From positions 68,849 through 132,848 of the forward strand of contig CAVXVN010000017.1 in the NCBI GenBank assembly GCA_963765265.1: a DNA stretch of 64,000 nucleotides. Direction: 5' to 3'. Position numbers and translations under genes: made by a program. The notes under the pieces were generated by a model. It searched no databases, had not been told where the DNA came from, and worked only from the letters and a program-made list of their open reading frames with translations. This document shows, in pieces, positions 10,692-17,376 of the stretch (position 1 is its first letter; each line of letters begins with the position of its first letter). The stretch comes from Bacillus_BD sp963765265 (GTDB lineage Bacteria > Bacillota > Bacilli > Bacillales > Cytobacillaceae).

Positions 10692-11246
10692 ATGAAGTTT
10701 AAAGTATTATTGTTAGCAACTGTGTTAGTTGGAACGTTAGCTGCTTGTGGTACGAATGATCAAGCTGCTAAAGACAAAACAGAGGATACTGCGAAAACAG
10801 AAAAGACTGAAAAAACAGATGTAGTAACAACAGCTTCCATTGTAGATAATGCAGATGCATTAGTAAAAGCAGCAAGTGCAGAGGGAAATTGGATTTTTGC
10901 CATTCTTAATGATGTAACAATGGATAAAGAACTTGTTGTAGATGGTGAGTTCCATGATAAAGGGGATGCAGCAAATCCTATTTATCGTAAATTCGCACCG
11001 TATACACAAGATGCTGATCATAACATTACAGCTTCATTCACATTAACTGTTCCTAAAATGACTGTAAAAAGTGAAAACTTCAAAATCCAAGGCGGTACTG
11101 TTAAAGGTGACGTATATGTAGAAGCTAACGGCTTTACTGTAGCAGACACTGCGACAGTTGATGGAAACGTTTACTATGCAAGTGAAGATGTAAAAGCAAC
11201 TGCAGTAATTGAAGGCAAAGTAACTGGAGCTCAAGAAGTAAAATAA
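10692..11246 (+). CDS. Putative lipoprotein, 184 aa
   Basis: Exported lipoprotein with lipobox LAAC at residues 16-19, then a Lys/Thr/Glu-rich linker to about residue 45. The C-terminal part (about 120-184) has repeating short Gly-turn strands (KIQGGTVKGDVYVEANG and similar) that look like a small beta-helix. Start ATG follows taggaggaactata. The function is unknown. The palindrome just upstream hints at metal or oxidative-stress control. Confidence 0.75.
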   Translation: MKFKVLLLATVLVGTLAACGTNDQAAKDKTEDTAKTEKTEKTDVVTTASIVDNADALVKAASAEGNWIFAILNDVTMDKELVVDGEFHDKGDAANPIYRKFAPYTQDADHNITASFTLTVPKMTVKSENFKIQGGTVKGDVYVEANGFTVADTATVDGNVYYASEDVKATAVIEGKVTGAQEVK

Positions 11247-11293
11247 TTAAATAGAAAAGTGATTCTGAACAAAACTACTTGGTTGGGACCACT

Positions 11294-11338
11294 AAAAAAG
11301 AAACAGTCACTATGTTATATAGAGGCTGTTTCTTTTTT
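11294..11338 (+). terminator. Terminator of the lipoprotein gene
   Basis: Arms AAAAGAAACAG and CTGTTTCTTTT followed by T residues. Confidence 0.8.
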
Positions 11339-11364
11339 GCTTGGCAATGTTATTACTAGTTCAT

Positions 11365-11484
11365 TTAATGATACTTAGTTGGTAACTTTTTACTTTGATT
11401 TCCTTTTGCTTGACGTTTTTCATTTTTCTCTTGCTTTTTTTGTTGATCCTGTAATTTCTCAACAAACTCATGTGTGTTATCCAT
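11365..11484 (-). CDS. DUF4023-type small protein, 39 aa
   Basis: Tiny Lys/Gln-rich protein beginning MDNTHEFVEKL and ending KLPTKYH, which matches my memory of the DUF4023 family of Bacillaceae (38-40 residues). The start ATG follows aaaggaggcatttcc, an excellent ribosome site. The function of the family is unknown. Confidence 0.75.
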   Translation of the reverse strand: MDNTHEFVEKLQDQQKKQEKNEKRQAKGNQSKKLPTKYH

Positions 11485-11567
11485 GGAAATGCCTCCTTTA
11501 ACTTTGACACTAATTGATAATGTATCCAACTATAATTAAAAAATGCATGAATGAATTTAAATACACA

Positions 11568-11579
11568 ATGTGCTAATTA
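11568..11579. repeat. Half copy of the ATGTGCTAATTA motif
   Basis: ATGTGCTAATTA, matching the left part of the two full inverted repeats at 12392 and 12551, located just downstream of the thermonuclease gene. Confidence 0.4.
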
Positions 11580-11595
11580 AGAATCCTATATTTTT

Positions 11596-12247
11596 CTAAT
11601 CGAGATCTCCTCTTGTTGTTCCATTTTCTCCATATGCCCATAAACCTGTATTTTGTTCACGAGCTTCTCTTGCAAATTTAATAAAAGAATCACTGTATTT
11701 GACATCTGGTTGGAAGGTAGAGGGTTCTGCGTACCCATTAATAACTAAATCTGCATTAAACATTTTTGTGCGAATCTCATTTTCATCCAAATCGTCCGTA
11801 GGGATGTCTACCCAAACAATTCGTAATAAACGATCATAGCGGTCCGTTTCAGAAATGTCCTTTTGAATCCAAACTTGTTTTCCACTTAACTTTGAAGTCG
11901 TGTATTGACTTGCCTCTTTTCCATACTTTTCCGTTCTTTTTGTTGATTCAGGAGTGTTGATACCAATTAAACGTATTCTTCTTCCATCTGTGAGTTTTAA
12001 TGTGTCTCCATCTACTACTCGTTCAACCGTTACAGCCTCTAAATTGAAACGTTTTGCAAGCTGTTCTCGTTCCTGTTTTTCAATCTCTGTATTATTGAGA
12101 GTTTTTTCATTAACATTCTGCGCGGATTCAGTAGTAGTTTCGCTCTCGAGCGTACAAGAAGTTAATAGTAGGAGAGATACCATCGTTCCAAATAAAATAA
12201 ATTGCTTTGTATGTTTCCTTTTTCAACGAGAATAATGGTTTTTTCAA
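11596..12247 (-). CDS. Lipoprotein thermonuclease (SNase/TNase family; YncB-like)
   Basis: Extracellular membrane-anchored staphylococcal-nuclease-like enzyme that cuts DNA/RNA in a Ca-dependent way. The OB-fold has ERVVDGDTLKL, IRLIGINTPES with the catalytic Arg, and ETDRYDRLLRIVWVD. Signal sequence plus lipobox LTSC are present. The intact frame begins at MVSLLLL (12183), but that start cuts the signal peptide. A TTG at 12245-12247 with site aaagggg would give a normal Lys-rich n-region if one A is missing in the GAAAAAGG run near 12224. I chose the longer form. Confidence 0.82.
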
Positions 12248-12390
12248 ATTCTAAATCCCCTTTACAAATAGAAGTCACTGAAAAAATAAATGCATTTCTA
12301 ATTATAGCATGACGAATCTATTTATCCTTTTGAAAAAAGATGTAAAATAAATGTGAGTATACAAGAATCAACACTAATATTTAATAACAT

Positions 12391-12409
12391 TATGTGCTAA
12401 ATACACATA
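12391..12409. repeat. Inverted repeat TATGTG-N7-CACATA
   Basis: TATGTGCTAAATACACATA, one of two near-identical palindromes upstream of the thermonuclease gene. It is a candidate regulator site of unknown identity. Confidence 0.4.
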
Positions 12410-12444
12410 AACAGAAAAATGTCGATAATCAAAGACGAATTCCG

Positions 12445-12473
12445 AAACATGCGGCGGACACCGCATGTTTTTT
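12445..12473 (+). terminator. Strong terminator without an assigned gene
   Basis: Stem AAACATGCGG / CCGCATGTTT, loop CGGACA, then T-run. It lies in an apparently gene-free region, so something rightward, possibly a small RNA, may end here. Confidence 0.65.
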
Positions 12474-12550
12474 ACGAACAGCACGATATAGTAATAATAT
12501 TATTTTACATAAAAAGAGTAAAATACAAACCATCATTAGAAAAATACATC

Positions 12551-12567
12551 ATGTGCTAATTACACAT
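12551..12567. repeat. Inverted repeat ATGTG-N7-CACAT
   Basis: ATGTGCTAATTACACAT, second full copy, 159 bases from the first. The rest of the 12248-12858 gap shows no recognisable gene. Confidence 0.4.
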
Positions 12568-12858
12568 TTATAAAATATTAGTGTTCGTCCCAAGCATAGA
12601 GAGATTAATTTTTATTCATCTCGAAATCAACTAGGAAACATATCCTTTCAAATGATTGGAAAGGATAATCTTGTATGAATAAAACATAAAATTAAAATAA
12701 AAGAATAGATAAGTTAAGCTTATATTGACAATAAACACTTTCGTTACGTTTTAGTTAATGGAATATCAACTATGAATAAGATAGGGGAGACGAATAAAAG
12801 AAGAATGTAAGAACATGAAATGACAGTTCTTTATGTTATGATTAATGTATATTTTAGG

Positions 12859-13056
12859 ATGAAGGTGATAGTTGTGGAAAAAGATGAACCAATTGAACAA
12901 GAAATAGATCTAACTAAAATATATAACTACAAAGATTTCCCGGATAAAGTGAGTGGTCGTTGTGATAACTGCGGAAATACCATATTTAAAAGTTCTGTTA
13001 AAGATTTTGTCTTTCTCAGAGAGTGTCGACAATGTGGAATGAAGAAAAGTATATAA
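12859..13056 (+). CDS. Small zinc-ribbon protein
   Basis: Short acidic N-terminus followed by a four-Cys zinc ribbon: CDNCGNT and CRQCGMKK near the C-terminus. The open frame could begin at 12820, but ATG at 12859 or GTG at 12874 (with gatgaaggtgat in front) fits the ribosome site better. Function unknown; it probably binds one Zn. A terminator follows. Confidence 0.65.
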   Translation: MKVIVVEKDEPIEQEIDLTKIYNYKDFPDKVSGRCDNCGNTIFKSSVKDFVFLRECRQCGMKKSI

Positions 13057-13144
13057 GTTTTTGTCATTAATTTTTACGAGAATGGGAATTATTCAATGTT
13101 TTGTAGGAATGCATTCTATAATTACGAAAAGTGGATAAGTCAAT

Positions 13145-13186
13145 AAAAGCCGATTTCCTTTATATTATGGAAATCGGCTTTTTTCG
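13145..13186 (+). terminator. Terminator of the zinc-ribbon gene
   Basis: Arms AAAAGCCGATTTCC and GGAAATCGGCTTTT followed by T residues. Confidence 0.85.
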
Positions 13187-13530
13187 ATTTATACATATTA
13201 AAATGGAGTAAAAATTAATTAACAGATAAGATTCATGGTAAATAAACACATACTATTAGTAGCGTGTTCGTCATAGAAGGTTGAAGTGCAGGTGTTTTTT
13301 TGAAAAATGAAAGCATCATTAAGCCAAAGAAAAAGATTGCAAATGGTAGTTAATAATGGACAGTAGGCAAACTTGTTTAATACATCAAGCATAGGAACTT
13401 AATTAGAAAACGAACTGTTAATTGTGCATAAAGAAGATCTTAAGTCTTTGTTTCAAAATAATTATTAGAAATTGTAAATGAATACGTTTGCATGCGCGAT
13501 CGTGTATTGATTATTATTTAACTTAGCGCT
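13187..13530. other. Gene-free stretch
   Basis: About 340 bases with short broken reading frames and no start or family I can support. It may hold remnants of a lost gene. Confidence 0.4.
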
Positions 13531-13556
13531 AAAATGTTTCCTGTGGGAAACATTTT
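13531..13556. promoter_or_regulatory. Perfect inverted repeat upstream of the ZIP transporter
   Basis: AAAATGTTTCC-TGTG-GGAAACATTTT, 11-bp arms, 42 bases before the start codon. The location suggests an operator for a metal-sensing repressor, perhaps MntR/DtxR type. It is not a terminator because no T-run follows. Confidence 0.45.
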
Positions 13557-13598
13557 ATATTTCAAGTATAATTATTTAATAAAAGGAGTTCGTCCATC

Positions 13599-14414
13599 AT
13601 GATTGATTTTTTTCAGAATTTTAGCCCAATAACTCAAGCGTTTATAGCTACTTTATTTACATGGGGAATGACGGCATTAGGGGCAAGTATCGTTTTTACA
13701 ACAAAAACGTTAAATCAGCGACTATTGGATAGTATGTTAGGGTTTGCTGGCGGTGTTATGATTGCAGCTAGTTACTGGTCTTTATTAGGTCCAGCTATCG
13801 AAATGTCGGAAGGGAATTCGATCGGAACCTGGTTTCCAGCAGCAGTTGGATTTTTATTAGGGGGCATTTTTTTATGGGGAATCGATAAGATATTACCCCA
13901 TCTTCATCCCAATACCCCTATTGATAAAGCGGAAGGATTTCACCCGAAAGAAAGAAAGAAAAGTACTTTGTTGGTACTTGCTATTACGCTACATAATATT
14001 CCAGAAGGTTTAGCGGTAGGGATTGCTTTTGGTGCACTTGCAAATGGAGGGACTGTAGGATCTTTAGCTGGTGCTTTGACACTTGCACTAGGAATTGGTA
14101 TACAAAACCTTCCAGAAGGAGTTGCTGTTTCAATGCCGCTTAGAGGTGAGGGAATGTCCAGAAGAAAAAGCTTCTTCTACGGACAATTTTCGGGTATGGT
14201 CGAACCGATTGCTGCGGTCATTGGTGCATTAGCTGTCTCATTTATTGAACCATTATTACCTTATGCATTGAGTTTCGCAGCTGGGGCCATGATTTTTGTT
14301 GTAGCAGAAGAAGTTATTCCAAGCTCACAAGAAAAGGGTCATAAAGATTTAGCTTCAATGAGTTTAATGGTTGGTTTTGTTTTGATGATGATTCTTGATG
14401 TGGCATTAGGTTAA
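13599..14414 (+). CDS. ZIP-family divalent metal transporter (GufA/ZupT type)
   Basis: Integral membrane protein of 271 residues with about eight hydrophobic segments, for Zn/Mn/Fe-type cation uptake across the cytoplasmic membrane. The two signature helices carry HNIPEGLAVGIAFG and QNLPEGVAVSMP, the metal-binding motifs of the GufA branch. A short His-containing loop (HLHPNTP) lies between TM3 and TM4. Start ATG follows aaaaggagttcgtcc. It is monocistronic, with the palindrome at 13531 as the likely control site. Confidence 0.9.
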   Translation: MIDFFQNFSPITQAFIATLFTWGMTALGASIVFTTKTLNQRLLDSMLGFAGGVMIAASYWSLLGPAIEMSEGNSIGTWFPAAVGFLLGGIFLWGIDKILPHLHPNTPIDKAEGFHPKERKKSTLLVLAITLHNIPEGLAVGIAFGALANGGTVGSLAGALTLALGIGIQNLPEGVAVSMPLRGEGMSRRKSFFYGQFSGMVEPIAAVIGALAVSFIEPLLPYALSFAAGAMIFVVAEEVIPSSQEKGHKDLASMSLMVGFVLMMILDVALG

Positions 14415-14527
14415 AATTGAAGGATGTTGTTTAGCAGAAAGTGGTCTTATCGATCCAAAAAAGGATTCAACCAAATAAAGAAAATGAATTCTGCCCCAAT
14501 GTAACTATTTTTAAATTAAGGCAAAAA

Positions 14528-14556
14528 AATAAACCCTTGACTAGTCAAGGGTTTTA
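14528..14556 (-). terminator. Terminator after tRNA-Arg
   Basis: Stem AAACCCTTGA / TCAAGGGTTT with CTAG loop and T-run on the minus strand, immediately after the tRNA 3' end. Confidence 0.8.
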
Positions 14557-14560
14557 AATA

Positions 14561-14634
14561 TGTCCCAGAAGGGATTCGAACCCCCGACCTACAGTTTAGG
14601 AAACTGTTGCTCTATCCTACTGAGCTACTGAGAC
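14561..14634 (-). tRNA. tRNA-Arg (anticodon CCT)
   Basis: Full cloverleaf on the minus strand: acceptor GTCTCAG/CTGGGAC, D-arm AGCTCAGTAGGATAGAGC, anticodon stem ACAGT/ACTGT around loop TTCCTAA giving anticodon CCT, and T-loop GTTCGAATC. CCA is not encoded. It reads AGG codons. Confidence 0.93.
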
Positions 14635-14777
14635 GTTATGTGACAACAATTATTATAAACATTAATAAATGTCAGGTCAATCTTTTTTTGAATGAAGTTA
14701 AATGATAACGTTTTTGCAAACAATGACTCCAAACAATTTATTTAGCAACGGGGATTTAATAAGTATCTTAGTATATA

Positions 14778-14810
14778 AAGAGATAAAGAGGGAATCCCAC
14801 TTTATCTCTT
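14778..14810 (-). terminator. Terminator of selD
   Basis: Stem AAGAGATAAAG / CTTTATCTCTT overlapping the last codons and stop of selD on the minus strand. Confidence 0.65.
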
Positions 14811-15851
14811 AACTGTTATGAGTTTGTCTTGTTCTTCAACCACTTCTCCAATGATCCAAGAATTTTGTCCAGCCGCTTTTAATGTATGGATATATCTTTC
14901 AGCCTCGGAAAGGTCCAATGCGATTAATAATCCACCTGATGTAATAGCGTCACATAAGATAAGTTGTTCTTCTGGTGTGATATCTTGATAATCTACATCC
15001 TTATCCAGCCATTTATGGTTTTCTTTCGAACCGCCTGGAATAACGCCATCTATAGCTAGTTGTAATGTTCCATCCAATATAGGAACTTTATTTAGATAAA
15101 TAACCAAACTTACATGGCTACCACTTGCCATTTCGCTTCCATGACCAAGAAGTCCAAATCCAGTCACATCTGTCACAGCACTTGGAGAAAAATCACTTAG
15201 TACTTCGGCAGCCTTTTTATTTAACAGGGCCATCGTTTCAGTAACGACTTTCTCTTGTTCTAAAGTGACAGCACCTCGCTTAATTCCTGTGGTTTGTATT
15301 CCAACACCTATGGGTTTGGTTAATACAAGAACTTGTCCAGATCTTGCCCCAACATTTTTCCAGAATTTTTTAGGATGAACAATTCCGGTTACGGATAGAC
15401 CATATTTTGGTTCCTGATCATCAATCGAATGCCCACCAATTAGGACTGCTCCAGCTTCTTTTATCTTGTCAGATCCACCGCGTAAGATTTCAGCCAACAT
15501 TTCTCCACCGAGCTTTTTAATAGGATAGCCAACCATATTTAATGCTGTTTTGGGTGTACCACCCATTGCGTAAACATCACTTAAGGCATTCGCAGCGGCA
15601 ATTTGTCCAAACATATAGGGATCATCTACAACAGGAGTAAAATAATCAATGGTTTGTATTAAAGCAATAGATTCTGTCAGTTGATATACCCCTGCATCAT
15701 CAGAAGTTTCGCGTCCGACAAGCAATTCAGGAACAGTTTCCTGCTCTGGTAATAAACGCAAAACTTGCGCTAAGTCCTCAGGACCAATTTTGCAGCCTCA
15801 ACCAGCTTTTGTTGATAATGATGTAAGGCGAATATTTTCTTTTTCACTCAT
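14802..15851 (-). CDS. selD: Selenophosphate synthetase SelD, selenocysteine-containing (UGA at 15798-15800)
   Basis: Makes selenophosphate from selenide and ATP, the Se donor for selenocysteine and selenouridine. Read from ATG at 15849-15851 (site ggaggtgtttcgt), the protein is 349 residues, the family length. It starts MSEKENIRLTSLSTKAG then U18-GCK. The E. coli counterpart has Cys17 in GAGCGCK, so the UGA sits exactly on the catalytic Cys position, with the conserved Lys at 21. The rest is intact, including the glycine-rich TDVTGFGLLGHGSEM motif. A hairpin GTCC-TGA-GGAC starts 13 bases after the UGA. A caller that stops at UGA would begin at 15761 and lose the catalytic loop. Confidence 0.9.
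15774..15784 (-). promoter_or_regulatory. Candidate SECIS hairpin in selD
   Basis: On the minus strand GUCC-UGA-GGAC, with a G in the second loop position, 13 bases 3' of the in-frame UGA. Distance and loop fit bacterial SECIS rules. The lower stem is weaker than in the HesB-like gene. Confidence 0.55.
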
Positions 15852-15909
15852 ACGAAACACCTCCATAAACAGTATACAAGTTTTAGTATTTGAATGCACA
15901 TGGAGTTGA

Positions 15910-16221
15910 AACTTTCTTATTCAGCAATATACAGAAAACTTCATAGAAAAACTTGGAAATGTAAGTTCCTATCAACTGAGTATGACAGAAGGAACTAGTC
16001 AAGTGGGTGGAGGCACAATGCCTGATGTATCATTACCTACCTACGTAGCCGTTTTAAAGCATAAGGAACACGCGTCTACTTAAGTGTCAAAATGGTTAAG
16101 AACGAGTCAATCTCCAGCCACAGCGTTCCGAATACAAAAGAATGAAATTCATCTTGATTTAAGAACCTTAACAGAGGAAGAAGTAGAGATTTTAATAAAA
16201 GCTTTTGCTGCGATTAAATAA
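15910..16221 (+). pseudogene. selA: selA remnant: C-terminal fragment of L-seryl-tRNA(Sec) selenium transferase
   Basis: About 100 codons that match the end of SelA: EGTSQVGGGTMPDVSLPTYV, then KWLR and RIQKNEIHLDLRTLTEEE, corresponding to SQIGSGSLP and LWLDLRCL in E. coli SelA. The first three quarters of the gene, with the PLP-binding lysine, are absent. In frame it is preceded by TGA at 15907 and interrupted by TAA at 16081, and the PVIGRI segment is replaced by PATAFRI. It lies divergent from selD, 58 bases from its start, and still has its own terminator. A functional selA would have to be elsewhere. Confidence 0.8.
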
Positions 16222-16224
16222 AGG

Positions 16225-16262
16225 AAGAGACTGCTGATTCATATAAACGGCAGTCTCTTTGT
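16225..16262 (+). terminator. Terminator behind the selA remnant
   Basis: Stem AAGAGACTGC / GCAGTCTCTT followed by T residues, starting 4 bases after the selA stop. Confidence 0.75.
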
Positions 16263-16291
16263 TGTCATAATACTATATTGGCTTTTTATTC

Positions 16292-16429
16292 TTACATATC
16301 ATGGTGAGAATTGTGTTTTTGTCTTGAGTGATTACGATTTTTTACTTTGTGAGAACCACTTAATGGTTCTTGTTGACCTGATTGTTTTGGTGCATTTTTT
16401 CTCATATCTTTCCCATCATTTTTATTCAC
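16292..16429 (-). CDS. sspP: Small acid-soluble spore protein P
   Basis: 45-residue SASP, missed by length cut-offs. It starts MNKNDGKDMRKNAPKQSGQQ and ends in the conserved block EPLSGSHKVKNRNHSRQKH followed by HDM, nearly identical to B. subtilis SspP. The start is GTG with ribosome site gaggagggataaaa. SspP is a minor spore-core protein made late in the forespore. As in B. subtilis it lies next to sspO and citB. Confidence 0.93.
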   Translation of the reverse strand: MNKNDGKDMRKNAPKQSGQQEPLSGSHKVKNRNHSRQKHNSHHDM

Positions 16430-16632
16430 TTTTATCCCTCCTCTTTATTTAGGATGAGAAAATAAGCATTTTTTATACTATCAGAATTGATATTAAGCTG
16501 ACAAAAGTAAGTGCAACTACGCCGCTGTCTTCGCCTTGCAGTCTCACCAATCAGCGAGTTTTCTTTATGCTGAATATTTTACTGTTTGTCTGCACAATTT
16601 AACGGTACATATTTAGCAAAGGAGAGATTAAC

Positions 16633-16890
16633 ATGCCGTATCATAAAAATAAGCAACAGGCTTTTCAGGCAGCACAGCAAGGAGTAGAGGATGTAGAAGA
16701 ACTATATTATGAAGTTGTCCAAGACTCAGCGAGCTATGGACATCAACTTCAACATTTAAAACAAGAAGTGAATGAGGCGTATCAACAAATTGAAAATGCT
16801 CTAGAAGTAGCATCTGAACATCAGCGTGTTCAGCTTGAAACATTTCAAAATGATTTACGCAAGATATTAGATGAAGTAAATCAATCATAA
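16633..16890 (+). CDS. DUF2524-like protein, 85 aa
   Basis: Small acidic, Gln-rich helical protein without membrane or signal segments, lying on the opposite strand between sspP and sspO. It starts at ATG after aaaggagagattaac. It resembles DUF2524 proteins of Bacillus, of unknown function. The complementary strand also has an open frame over the same bases, but that one lacks a ribosome site. Confidence 0.72.
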   Translation: MPYHKNKQQAFQAAQQGVEDVEELYYEVVQDSASYGHQLQHLKQEVNEAYQQIENALEVASEHQRVQLETFQNDLRKILDEVNQS

Positions 16891-16892
16891 AA

Positions 16893-16941
16893 AAATATTC
16901 CCTCCAATTGTTAAAATTAATTTTGGAGGGAATATTTTTTT
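16893..16941. terminator. Bidirectional terminator between the 85-aa gene and sspO
   Basis: Stem AAATATTCCCTCCAA / TTGGAGGGAATATTT with a long T-run, located between convergent genes. Confidence 0.75.
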
Positions 16942-16969
16942 CGTAAATTTATTTTCATTTAGATGATTC

Positions 16970-17119
16970 TTATTGGTTTTTCTTCCGCTTTTTATTGTTT
17001 TGTTTTTGAATTTCCGTTAACGGTTCATTCGAAAATTCCTCATTATATCCTGTTCCTTTACCTTGTGCATCCGCTGCATTTGCACCAGGTATTACGTGAT
17101 TTGCTTTTCTTTTAGCCAT
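16970..17119 (-). CDS. sspO: Small acid-soluble spore protein O
   Basis: 49 residues beginning MAKRKANHVIPGANAADAQG and ending IQKQNNKKRKKNQ, matching SspO (CotK) of B. subtilis. The ribosome site aaaggaggtgaaaacg is excellent. It is divergent from acnA, the same arrangement as sspO-citB in B. subtilis. Confidence 0.93.
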   Translation of the reverse strand: MAKRKANHVIPGANAADAQGKGTGYNEEFSNEPLTEIQKQNNKKRKKNQ

Positions 17120-17314
17120 CGTTTTCACCTCCACATTTCATATTTTTTCCACGTAAAAATTTCTCATACCATATATGTTCTAGAATTTAATCGAAAATCT
17201 GATTATTTTATAAGTACCATAGGACAAAATATTCTTGTTATTTACTTATATTGGGGCTTATATTAAACTAAAATAGTTAGAGTAATCGATAATAAAAGTA
17301 AATATTCAAATTTT

Positions 17315-17343
17315 TCGACAATTTAAAGAAAATTGTATATGAT
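17315..17343 (+). promoter_or_regulatory. Predicted SigA promoter of acnA
   Basis: TCGACA, 17-base spacer, TATGAT, ending 33 bases before the start codon. No clear CcpC or CodY box was assigned. Confidence 0.4.
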
Positions 17344-17376
17344 TATTATTGATATGATGAATAGGGGGAAATACAT

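Noticed and set aside
14561..14634. tRNA-Sec (selC)
   Set aside because: The tRNA has a normal 7-bp acceptor stem, short variable loop and anticodon CCT; it is tRNA-Arg.
16081..16083. Stop in the selA remnant as recoding
   Set aside because: It is TAA, not TGA, and the fragment lacks the catalytic domain anyway.
16628..16888. Minus-strand 86-codon frame opposite the DUF2524-like gene
   Set aside because: No ribosome site and no family; the plus-strand gene explains the openness.
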